Assembly: GCA_028869035.1 (NCBI GenBank)
Contig: JAGWTL010000132.1
Coordinates: 1 to 7,756, forward strand
Source: Burkholderiales bacterium
Lineage (GTDB): Bacteria; Pseudomonadota; Gammaproteobacteria; Burkholderiales; Burkholderiaceae_C
Direction of reading: 5' to 3'
DNA: 7,756 nt
Shown here: piece after piece, positions 1 through 6,132 of the stretch
How the letters are laid out: the number at the start of each line of letters is the position of its first letter
How positions within the stretch are numbered: the stretch's first letter is position 1
The notes under the pieces: model-generated
Told to the model about the DNA's origin: nothing
The model's input: the letters and a program-made list of their open reading frames with translations, nothing else
The model's database searches: none
Made by a program: the position numbers and the translations under genes

Positions 1-623
1 ACACCGCGCCAGGCCATGCAGTAGTGGCTGGCTTCCATGACGATGGCCAGGCCATCGGGTTGGGTCTTTTCCTGAATCAGGTCGGCCAGCTGCACCACGG
101 CTTCTTCCTGGATCTGCGGCCGACCCATGATCCACTCGGCCAGACGCGCGTACTTTGACAGGCCGATCACATTGGTGTGCTCGTTGGGCATGACACCGAT
201 CCAGATCTTGCCGATGACCGGGCAGAAGTGGTGCGAGCAGGCGCTGCGCACCGTGATCGGGCCGACAATCATCAGCTCGTTGAGGTGCTCGGCATTGGGA
301 AACTCGGTGATGGTGGGCGCCTGCACGTAACGGCCGCGGAACACCTCGTTGACGTACATCTTGGCCACACGGCGCGCCGTGTTGTCGGTGTTGTGATCGT
401 TGTCGGTGTCGATGACCAGGCTGTCGAGCACGTGCTGCATCTTGAGCTCGACCTCGTCGAGCATCTGCGCCAGCTCACCCGGCTCGATGTAATCGGCGAT
501 ATTGTCGTTCGCATAGAAGCGCTTGCGCGCTGCCAGCAGGCGCTCGCGGATCTTCACGGACACCGGAGTGCCCTCGTCGGCGGCGTCTGCGGGGCTCAAG
601 GGACTCTGGCTTTTCTTCAGCAT
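1..623 (-). CDS. folE: GTP cyclohydrolase I, 3' end cut by window edge
   Basis: Converts GTP to 7,8-dihydroneopterin triphosphate plus formate, the first committed step of folate synthesis, in the cytoplasm. The visible 207 codons cover nearly the whole enzyme. The zinc-site signature CSHHFCPVIGK sits at residues 129-139, the VIGLSK loop at about 152-157, GRPQ.QE at 167-172, and the second zinc cysteine in ASHYC (C202). The expected ligands are therefore C129, H132 and C202. The C-terminal RGV is reached just before the edge, so only about 20-30 residues should be missing. The chosen ATG at 623 gives MLKKSQ. An in-frame ATG at 650 would add nine residues. Neither start has a well-spaced ribosome site; AAGG lies only two bases before the ATG at 623. 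The gene follows clsB by 78 bases with no clear promoter, so it may be read through from the nudB-clsB unit. It supplies the substrate of NudB, encoded upstream in the same direction. Confidence 0.95.
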   Translation of the reverse strand, partial: MLKKSQSPLSPADAADEGTPVSVKIRERLLAARKRFYANDNIADYIEPGELAQMLDEVELKMQHVLDSLVIDTDNDHNTDNTARRVAKMYVNEVFRGRYVQAPTITEFPNAEHLNELMIVGPITVRSACSHHFCPVIGKIWIGVMPNEHTNVIGLSKYARLAEWIMGRPQIQEEAVVQLADLIQEKTQPDGLAIVMEASHYCMAWRG

Positions 624-701
624 GGCCTTATGGTACCAGCGATTCGCCATCAGGGTTATCGGCCCCGAAGCCTTTGCTTGTGCCCATCAAAAGCTATCAA
701 T
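624..701 (-). other. clsB-folE intergenic gap with possible remnant of a Comamonadaceae intergenic repeat
   Basis: Just after the clsB stop, the minus strand reads ATTGATAGCTTTTGATGGGC and then CACAAGC. This resembles, from memory only, part of a repeat common between genes in Comamonadaceae (ATTGATAGCTGCT...AAGCGCTAGAGGCC), here with internal loss. A weak 5-bp inverted repeat, GCTAT/ATAGC at 693-709, spans the clsB stop codon and is followed by TTTT. It could be a poor terminator. I see no convincing -35/-10 pair for folE in the gap. Confidence 0.3.
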
Positions 702-1934
702 TCAATAGCGATTACCGCTCAGGAAGACGCCCAGCCGCATCAGGGCAAAGGCCGCCCGGTCCAGCAGGCGCTGCTGCCATGGCCGGTCGGCATACTGGCT
801 CGGTTCCACCCGGTGCCCTTCATGTTCCATGGCCCGGGTCAGGCGCTCCCGCAGGTCCTGGGCGAAACGGACATCCTCCACCACCACATTGGCCTCGCGC
901 GCCAGCAACAGGCTCAGGGGGTCCAGGTTGGAAGAGCCGATGGTGGTCCAGTGGCCGTCGATCACCGCCACCTTGGCGTGCAGGAAACTGGGCGAATACT
1001 CGTGGATTTCCATGCCTGCGCCGAGCAGCACCCCGTAGACCATGCGCACGGCATGGAACTGCATGAAATACTCATAACGCCCCTGCAGCAGCAGACGCAC
1101 CCGGACCCCGCGCTGTGCCGCATGGATCAAGGCCAGCCTCAGCTTGCGGCCAGGGACGAAGTAGGCATTGGCGATGATGATCTCTGAACGCGCCTCGGCG
1201 ATGGCCTTGCGGTAAGCCCTCTCGATACGGCTGCGATGGCGCAGGTTGTCCCGCAGCAGCAGGGCGGCGCGCGTGCCGGACCCGCGGGCGGCGGCCATGC
1301 CAGCGGCCGTCTCATCTCTGGCCTGCACGGCCAGCTTGACGGCTTCCTCCAGGTGGCGCCAGGCGGCTGGCAAATCGATCTCCCGCGCCTTGCTGCCTGC
1401 CTGCAGGCGCCACCAGAACTGCACCGTCACCTCATGCACGGCGCGCACCAGCGGACCGGTCACGCGCACCGCAAAATCAAGACGAGGCGCAGACAGGGGG
1501 CCGTGGTTGGGGTCATGCCAATCATCCAGAACATTGATACCGCCACAAAAGGCCACGTGACCATCCACGACGCATAACTTGCGGTGCAGACGCCGCCACC
1601 GGCTTGGAATCAGCAGGCCCAGCCGGCCCAGGGGCAGAAAAATCCGCCACTGGACGCCGGCAGCGTCGAAGCGCCGGCGCCATTCGAGAGGCAGGTCGGG
1701 CGTGCCCGCACCATCCATCACCAGATAAACGGCCACCCCGCGCTGCGCGGCCCGCACCAGTGCCGCGGCCACCCGCTCACCCGACGGATCCGGGTAGAAG
1801 ATATAGGTCTCCATGCGGACTTCACGCACGCTCCGGTCGATCGCCTGCACCAGCGCAGGAAACAGTTCCTGGCCACCCTGCAGCAATTGCACGCGATGCC
1901 CGCTGCGCAAGGACGGCAGGTGGCGGTCCTTCAT
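702..1934 (-). CDS. clsB: Cardiolipin synthase B (phospholipase D family)
   Basis: Makes cardiolipin by phosphatidyl transfer between phospholipids at the inner membrane. The protein has 410 residues, close to the 413 of E. coli ClsB. It has the two HKD motifs of the phospholipase D superfamily: H117-R-K119...D124 (HRKLCVVDG) and H319-A-K321...D326 (HAKVAVIDG), followed by IGSSNLDP. The METYIFYPD and GINVLDDW segments are also typical. There is no N-terminal pair of membrane helices, which separates it from ClsA. The start is ATG at 1934, which overlaps the stop of the upstream gene as ATGA. An upstream in-frame start at 1985 would run 17 residues into that gene and is unlikely. The overlap implies translational coupling to the EEP protein. 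A ClsB-type enzyme could also be a different phospholipase D-like transferase; activity cannot be read from sequence alone. Confidence 0.92.
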   Translation of the reverse strand: MKDRHLPSLRSGHRVQLLQGGQELFPALVQAIDRSVREVRMETYIFYPDPSGERVAAALVRAAQRGVAVYLVMDGAGTPDLPLEWRRRFDAAGVQWRIFLPLGRLGLLIPSRWRRLHRKLCVVDGHVAFCGGINVLDDWHDPNHGPLSAPRLDFAVRVTGPLVRAVHEVTVQFWWRLQAGSKAREIDLPAAWRHLEEAVKLAVQARDETAAGMAAARGSGTRAALLLRDNLRHRSRIERAYRKAIAEARSEIIIANAYFVPGRKLRLALIHAAQRGVRVRLLLQGRYEYFMQFHAVRMVYGVLLGAGMEIHEYSPSFLHAKVAVIDGHWTTIGSSNLDPLSLLLAREANVVVEDVRFAQDLRERLTRAMEHEGHRVEPSQYADRPWQQRLLDRAAFALMRLGVFLSGNRY

Positions 1935-2665
1935 GCCGGCAACTCGAACTCGGCAATCAGCGGCAGATGGTCGGACATGCGCCACCAGACACGCCCGCGC
2001 GGCACCTCCACACTCAAGGGCCGCAGGCCGCGCACATAGACATAGTCCAGCTGGACCAGCGGCAGGCGCGCCGGGAAGGTCGGGTTCGTGGACGGCTTGA
2101 AGGTCTGCAGTCCCATGGCCGCGAAGTGGCGGTGAACACGCTCACCCCAGTCATTGAAGTCACCCGCCACGATCAGCGGCGCATCGGCGGAAATCTCGCG
2201 AGCGATATAGCTGTCCAGCTGGGCGGCCTGGCGCATGCGACTGGCACGGATCAGACCCAGATGCACCACCACCACATGCAAGGCCATGCCATTGACCGCC
2301 ACCTCGCTATGCAAAAGACCGCGCTGCTCAAACCGGTGATCGGACATGTCCTCATGCTGGTGCGACTTCACCGGCCAGCGCGACAGCATGGCGTTGCCGT
2401 GCTCGCCGTGGCGCGTGTAGGCATTGGTCCGGTAGACCGCCTCGTAGCCTTCGGGGGCCAGGAAATCGGCCTGCGGCATCTCGGGCCAGCGGCTGAAGTA
2501 CTGCTCCTCGCGTCGATGTATCTTGCGCACTTCCTGCAGGCAGACAATGTCGGCGTCGAGCTGTTCCACGGCCAGCCCCAGGTTGTGGATCTCCAGGCGC
2601 CGGCGCGGGCCCAGGCCCTGCACACCCTTGTGGATGTTGTAGGTGGCGACGCGCAGGGTTTTCAT
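1931..2665 (-). CDS. YbhP-like endonuclease/exonuclease/phosphatase family protein
   Basis: A 244-residue protein of the metal-dependent EEP fold, which includes exonuclease III, sphingomyelinases and inositol phosphatases. Catalytic motifs appear in order: YNIH (N10), LQE (E45), GNAMLSR at 90-96, HLGL (H135), GDFND (D169, N171), LDY (D207) and SDHLP (D232, H233). No signal peptide or membrane helix is visible. The substrate is unknown. The neighbour clsB overlaps by four bases, and in E. coli the EEP gene ybhP also adjoins clsB, so a role in phospholipid metabolism is more likely than DNA repair; this is inference. The start is ATG at 2665, four bases after the nudB stop. A TTG at 2701 would extend it into nudB and lengthen the N-terminus before the conserved first strand. 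There is no Shine-Dalgarno, which fits translation coupled to nudB. Confidence 0.9.
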   Translation of the reverse strand: MKTLRVATYNIHKGVQGLGPRRRLEIHNLGLAVEQLDADIVCLQEVRKIHRREEQYFSRWPEMPQADFLAPEGYEAVYRTNAYTRHGEHGNAMLSRWPVKSHQHEDMSDHRFEQRGLLHSEVAVNGMALHVVVVHLGLIRASRMRQAAQLDSYIAREISADAPLIVAGDFNDWGERVHRHFAAMGLQTFKPSTNPTFPARLPLVQLDYVYVRGLRPLSVEVPRGRVWWRMSDHLPLIAEFELPA

Positions 2666-2669
2666 GGGA

Positions 2670-3146
2670 CTATTTTGGCAGGCCGGCCGCAGCGTGGACA
2701 AAACGCGGCAGCATCAGGCAGGCCTCAGCGTTGCTGGGCGAGGCGCAGGCTTCGGCGGCCTCGCGCCAGGGCAGCCACTGGTAGTCGGTGTGCTCGCGCG
2801 GGCTCAGCGTGATGCGGGTGCCGACCGGCACCATCAGGCCAAACAGGTGCTCGGTGTTGAGGATCACGCCGGGCTCGTAGCGGTGGCGCCAGCGCGGATA
2901 GATCTCGTAGACGTTCTCCAGACCCCAGTCCAGCAAGGCGTGACCCGGCGCTCGGGCATCGATGCCGGTCTCCTCCGCGATCTCGCGCAGGGCAGTGGCT
3001 TCGAAGGACTCCTGGAGATCATCCTTGGCGCCCGTGACCGACTGCCAGTAGTCCTCGGCGTCAGCACGCCGGATGAGCAGCACCTCCAGTGCCGGCGTGT
3101 AAATCACCACCAGCACCGATTGCGGGATTTTGTAAACTGGATTCAT
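2670..3146 (-). CDS. nudB: Dihydroneopterin triphosphate diphosphatase (Nudix)
   Basis: Hydrolyses 7,8-dihydroneopterin triphosphate to the monophosphate and pyrophosphate, the folate step after FolE. It has 158 residues (E. coli NudB 150). The Nudix box runs from G39 to I62, with E46, REIAEETGI at 54-62 and metal-binding glutamates at 55, 58 and 59. One extra residue lies between the box glycine and the first glutamate compared with the canonical spacing. The KIPQSVLVVIYT and WQSVTG segments and the C-terminal EH..YQWLPW are NudB-like rather than MutT-like. The start is uncertain. ATG at 3146 matches the expected family N-terminus but lies directly behind a terminator U-tract without a ribosome site. 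A GTG at 3167 has AAGG seven bases upstream and would add seven residues. The gene is closely followed by the EEP gene. Confidence 0.92.
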   Translation of the reverse strand: MNPVYKIPQSVLVVIYTPALEVLLIRRADAEDYWQSVTGAKDDLQESFEATALREIAEETGIDARAPGHALLDWGLENVYEIYPRWRHRYEPGVILNTEHLFGLMVPVGTRITLSPREHTDYQWLPWREAAEACASPSNAEACLMLPRFVHAAAGLPK

Positions 3147-3147
3147 G

Positions 3148-3176
3148 AAAAACAAAAGAGCGCTCACGGAGCGCCC
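3148..3176 (-). terminator. Intrinsic terminator after aspS, abutting nudB start
   Basis: On the minus strand an 8-bp stem, GGGCGCTC (3176-3169) with GAGCGCTC (3165-3158), encloses a three-base loop CGT and contains one G-U pair. It is followed by TTTTGTTTTT (3157-3148). The U-tract ends one base before the ATG of nudB. It lies 24 bases after the aspS stop, so it should end aspS transcripts, fully or partly. Confidence 0.8.
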
Positions 3177-3200
3177 TTTGATTCTGCACGATCCTGCGAC

Positions 3201-5039
3201 TCAAGCCGTCTTGACCGCGTCCGGGTTGCGCAGGCGGATGTGCAGCTCGCGCAGCTGCTTCTCGTCCACCGGGCTCGGGGCCTGGGTCAGCAGGCACTGG
3301 GCGCGCTGGGTCTTGGGGAAGGCGATCACGTCGCGGATGGACTCGGCACCGGTCATCAGCGTGACGATGCGGTCCAGGCCGAAGGCCAGACCACCGTGCG
3401 GCGGGGCGCCGTACTGCAGCGCGTCCAGCAGGAAGCCGAACTTGAGCTTGGCCTCCTCAGGCGTGATCTTGAGCGCGTCGAACACCTTCTGCTGCACGTC
3501 GGCACGGTGGATACGCACGGACCCCCCGCCCATTTCCCAGCCGTTGAGCACCATGTCGTAGCCCTGCGAGATGCATTTCTCCGGCGCGGTGACCATCCAG
3601 TCTTCGTGGCCGGCCTTGGGCGCCGTGAAGGGGTGGTGCACGGCGGTATAGCGCTGGTTTTCCTCGTCGAACTCGAACATGGGGAAATCCACCACCCACA
3701 TCGGCGCCCAGCGGTTTTCGAACAGGCCGTTTTTCTTGCCGAATTCGCTGTGGCCGATCTTGATGCGGAGCGCGCCGATGGCGTCGTTGACGATCTTGGC
3801 CTTGTCGGCGCCGAAGAAGATCAGGTCGCCGTCCTGGGCTCCGGTGCGCTTGAGCACTTCGCTCAGCGCGGCGTCGTGGATGTTCTTGACGATGGGCGAC
3901 TGCAGGCCCGGCCACCGCGTGGCCCCTTCGGGTCCAGGGCCCTTGGCTGCTTCGTTGACGCGGATGTAGGCCAGACCCTTGGCACCGTAGATCTTGACGA
4001 ATTCGGTGTAGGCGTCGATCTCGCCGCGGCTGATGCCGCCGCCTTCGACCGAACCGCCAGGCACCCGCAGGGCCACCACACGGCCGCCCACCATATTGGC
4101 CGCACCCGAGAAGACCTTGAAGTCCACGTCCTTCATCACATCGGTGAGTTCGGTGAACTGCAGTTTCACGCGCAGGTCGGGCTTGTCCGAGCCGTACAGG
4201 TGCATGGCGTCCTGGTAGGTCATGACCGGGAACTCGCCCAGATCGACCCCGATGGTGTTCTTGAAGACCGTCGTGATCATGCCCTGGAACATGTCGCGGA
4301 TGTCCTGCTCGCTCAGGAAGCTGGTCTCGATATCGATCTGCGTGAACTCGGGCTGACGGTCGGCGCGCAGGTCCTCGTCACGGAAGCACTTGGTGATCTG
4401 GTAATAACGGTCGAAACCGGCCACCATGAGCAGCTGCTTGAAGAGCTGGGGCGACTGCGGCAGCGCGAAGAACTGGCCATCGTGCACGCGGCTGGGCACC
4501 AGATAGTCGCGCGCGCCTTCGGGCGTGCTCTTGGTCAGCATGGGGGTCTCGATGTCCACGAAGCCGTTGGCGTCGAGAAACTTGCGCACCTCCATGGCCA
4601 CCTTGTAACGCAGCATCAGGTTGTTCTGCATGTAGGGGCGGCGCAGGTCCAGCACGCGGTGCGTGAGGCGCGTGGTCTCGGAGAGGTTGTCCTCGTCGAG
4701 CTGGAAGGGGGGCGTGACCGAGGGGTTGAGCACGGTCAGCTCGTGGCACAGCACCTCGACCTTGCCGCTCTTGAGGCTCTCGTTGGTGGTGCCGGCCGGG
4801 CGCGCGCGCACCAGGCCCTTGACCTGGATGCAGAACTCGTTGCGCAGGTCCTCGGCCGTCTTGAACATCTCGGCGCGGTCCGGGTCGCAGACCACCTGCA
4901 CATAACCTTCACGGTCGCGCAGGTCGACGAAGATCACGCCGCCATGGTCGCGCCGGCGGTTGACCCAGCCGCACAGGGTGACGGTTTGGCCCAGCAGGGC
5001 CTCGGTCACGAGACCGCAGTAATGGGAACGCATGGCCAT
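3201..5039 (-). CDS. aspS: Aspartyl-tRNA synthetase, probably non-discriminating
   Basis: Charges tRNA with aspartate in the cytoplasm. At 612 residues it has the bacterial length. The N-terminal OB-fold anticodon domain (about 1-110) contains CGWVNRRRDHGG. Class II motif 1 lies near GFVDIETPMLT (159-169), the flipping-loop sequence STPEGARDYLVPSR at 171-184, motif 2 at FRDEDLRADRQPEF (219-232), the bacterial GAD insertion in the middle, and motif 3 GLAFGLDRI near 550-558. H32 and G83 (H30 and G81 if counted from the second ATG) align with the histidine and glycine that mark AspRS able to charge both tRNA-Asp and tRNA-Asn. That suggests asparaginyl-tRNA is made by GatCAB amidation. The start is ATG at 5039, with AAAGAG eight bases upstream; a second ATG at 5033 is also possible. 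It follows the DUF502 gene by 21 bases. Confidence 0.98.
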   Translation of the reverse strand: MAMRSHYCGLVTEALLGQTVTLCGWVNRRRDHGGVIFVDLRDREGYVQVVCDPDRAEMFKTAEDLRNEFCIQVKGLVRARPAGTTNESLKSGKVEVLCHELTVLNPSVTPPFQLDEDNLSETTRLTHRVLDLRRPYMQNNLMLRYKVAMEVRKFLDANGFVDIETPMLTKSTPEGARDYLVPSRVHDGQFFALPQSPQLFKQLLMVAGFDRYYQITKCFRDEDLRADRQPEFTQIDIETSFLSEQDIRDMFQGMITTVFKNTIGVDLGEFPVMTYQDAMHLYGSDKPDLRVKLQFTELTDVMKDVDFKVFSGAANMVGGRVVALRVPGGSVEGGGISRGEIDAYTEFVKIYGAKGLAYIRVNEAAKGPGPEGATRWPGLQSPIVKNIHDAALSEVLKRTGAQDGDLIFFGADKAKIVNDAIGALRIKIGHSEFGKKNGLFENRWAPMWVVDFPMFEFDEENQRYTAVHHPFTAPKAGHEDWMVTAPEKCISQGYDMVLNGWEMGGGSVRIHRADVQQKVFDALKITPEEAKLKFGFLLDALQYGAPPHGGLAFGLDRIVTLMTGAESIRDVIAFPKTQRAQCLLTQAPSPVDEKQLRELHIRLRNPDAVKTA

Positions 5040-5060
5040 GGGGCTTACTCTTTCAGGAAT

Positions 5061-5699
5061 TCAGGAATGGGGAGGCTGGTCGGACTCGGCCGGTTTCTTC
5101 GCAGAGCCGGGGACGATCACGCCCATGGAAATCACATAGGTCAGCGCCTCGTCGACGTTCATGGCAAGCACGATGCAATCGCTGGCCTTGATCATCACGA
5201 AGTAGCCGCCGGTCGGGTTGGGCGTGGTCGGAACGTAAACGCTCAGGTACTCACCCGGCAGGTGGTTGACCAGGTCGCCACCGGGCGCGCCGGTCACGAA
5301 ACCGATGGTCCACATGCCCTCGCGCGGCCACTGCACCAGCACGGCCTGACGGAAGGCGTTGCCCTTGTCGGAAAACAGGGTGTCGGAGACCTGCTTGACG
5401 CCGGAGTAAATGGAGCGCACCACCGGAATGCGGTGCAGCAGGGCATTCCACCAGCTGAGCAGCTGGTTGCCGATGATGTTGGACGTCAGGGCGCCGATGG
5501 CCAGCACCACGGCCAGGGCGAAGATCACCCCCAGGCCGGGAATGTGCAGGCCCAGCCATTGGTCGGGCTGCCAGGAGGCGGGCAGGATGCGCAGGGTCTG
5601 GTCCAGCGTGGACACCACCCATTCCAGCACCCAGGCCGTGATGCCCAGCGGGGCCAGCACCAGCAGGCCCGCGAACAGCCATTTGCGGAATTTGGCCAT
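5061..5699 (-). CDS. DUF502 family inner-membrane protein
   Basis: A 212-residue membrane protein of the DUF502 family, which is related to the plant COV (continuous vascular ring) proteins. The biochemical role is not known. Two hydrophobic segments are visible, at about residues 8-30 and 52-75. They are followed by the conserved NPLL/IP-like stretch LLHRIPVVRSIYSGVKQV (87-104), a soluble domain with PGEYLSVYVPTTPNPTGG (148-165), and a polar tail ending in PPHS. The start chosen is ATG at 5699, giving MAKFRKW, as in relatives. ATG at 5705 overlaps the fmdB stop as TGATG and would add two residues. Either start implies coupling to fmdB. Together with fmdB and aspS it forms a tight unit; I recall this order as common in Burkholderiales. 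Confidence 0.92.
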   Translation of the reverse strand: MAKFRKWLFAGLLVLAPLGITAWVLEWVVSTLDQTLRILPASWQPDQWLGLHIPGLGVIFALAVVLAIGALTSNIIGNQLLSWWNALLHRIPVVRSIYSGVKQVSDTLFSDKGNAFRQAVLVQWPREGMWTIGFVTGAPGGDLVNHLPGEYLSVYVPTTPNPTGGYFVMIKASDCIVLAMNVDEALTYVISMGVIVPGSAKKPAESDQPPHS

Positions 5700-5704
5700 G
5701 GGCA

Positions 5705-5998
5705 TCAAGCGCACCCGCAACCCGTGCCGCAGCTGTGGCTGGCCGGCGCAGCGGCAGCCGGGGCCTCGCTGGTCGTGGCCGCCGCAGCCGTGGTGGGGGC
5801 AGCAGCAGGGGTGGCGCCTCCGCGGAAGTCGGTGGCGTACCAGCCGCTGCCCTTGAGCTGGAAGCCGGCGGCCGTGACCTGCTTGCGGAAAGTCGGCTGG
5901 CCACAGGCCGGGCAGTCGCTCAGGGCCGGGTCGGAGATCTTCTGCAGCACATCCTTGGCGGCACCGCAGGATTCACATTTGTAGGCGTAAATTGGCAT
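5705..5998 (-). CDS. FmdB family zinc-ribbon protein
   Basis: A 97-residue protein with the FmdB putative regulatory domain at the N-terminus, MPIYAYKC..C. Zinc ligands are C8, C11, C29 and C32 in two CxxC pairs. The AGFQLKGSGWYATDF segment (about 52-66) is the family's second hallmark. Then comes a low-complexity Ala/Thr/Pro linker and a cysteine-rich end, SCGTGCGCA, which could bind another metal. The family is named after a regulator of amidase and formamidase expression in Methylophilus, but the function in most bacteria is unknown. ATG at 5998 is chosen because MPIYAY is the canonical start; a longer frame to 6085 would run into the promoter. No normal Shine-Dalgarno precedes it: CCTCCTT occupies that position instead. 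It is the first gene of the fmdB-DUF502-aspS unit. Confidence 0.92.
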   Translation of the reverse strand: MPIYAYKCESCGAAKDVLQKISDPALSDCPACGQPTFRKQVTAAGFQLKGSGWYATDFRGGATPAAAPTTAAAATTSEAPAAAAPASHSCGTGCGCA

Positions 5999-6004
5999 GG
6001 CTCG

Positions 6005-6056
6005 AAGGAGGTTAAGAGGGGTCTGGCGGGTGTCAGCAAGTTGCGCCGCCCACCAG
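6005..6056 (-). promoter_or_regulatory. fmdB 5' leader: 8-bp hairpin and anti-Shine-Dalgarno motif
   Basis: In the transcript CTGGTGGG (6056-6049) can pair with CCCGCCAG (6030-6023), eight pairs with one G-U and an 18-base loop. Downstream, ACCTCCTT (6012-6005) ends six bases before the ATG, where a ribosome site would normally be. It matches the 16S rRNA 3' tail itself rather than its complement. The regulatory meaning is inferred. Confidence 0.35.
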
Positions 6057-6084
6057 CAGCCGCGCGACCTGCGGAAAACCCGCA

Positions 6085-6110
6085 ATTATAGGCGGCGGCC
6101 CCTTTATCAA
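6085..6110 (-). promoter_or_regulatory. Probable sigma-70 promoter for fmdB-DUF502-aspS
   Basis: A perfect -10 box TATAAT lies at 6090-6085 on the minus strand, about 85 bases upstream of fmdB. The best -35 match is TTGATA at 6110-6105 (5/6), but the spacer is only 14 bases; correctly spaced alternatives are poor. Transcription would start near 6078. The position, in the only sizeable gap before this gene group, supports it. Confidence 0.6.
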
Positions 6111-6127
6111 GGCCGTCCTCCGGCCTT
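6109..6127 (-). terminator. Hairpin after the symporter gene, no U-tract
   Basis: Directly after the symporter stop, AAGGCCG (6127-6121) pairs perfectly with CGGCCTT (6115-6109) around a five-base loop, GAGGA. It is followed by GATAAAGG, not a run of T. This may be a weak or factor-assisted terminator. Its 3' arm supplies the first two bases of the TTGATA -35 candidate. Confidence 0.45.
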
Positions 6128-6132
6128 CCGCC

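Noticed and set aside
177..1187. Plus-strand open frame of 336 codons opposite folE and clsB
   Set aside because: Antisense to two clear genes; no motifs, and it crosses the folE-clsB gap arbitrarily.
1604..2812. Plus-strand open frame of 402 codons opposite clsB, EEP and nudB
   Set aside because: Arg/Ala/Pro/His-rich shadow with no domain; the opposite strand has conserved catalytic motifs.
5046..5067. Short direct repeat TTCAGGAA TTCAGGAA between the DUF502 gene and aspS
   Set aside because: Two copies of eight bases around the DUF502 stop are too short and too few to support a functional repeat.
2643..5984. Plus-strand open frame of 1113 codons across nudB, aspS, DUF502 and fmdB
   Set aside because: It is the antisense shadow of four well-identified genes in GC-rich DNA. 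Its composition is His/Gly/Val/Leu-rich with no recognisable domain.
6005..6012. Perfect Shine-Dalgarno AAGGAGGT on the plus strand
   Set aside because: No start codon lies at a workable distance downstream and no plausible plus-strand gene follows; it matters only as the anti-SD motif of the minus strand.
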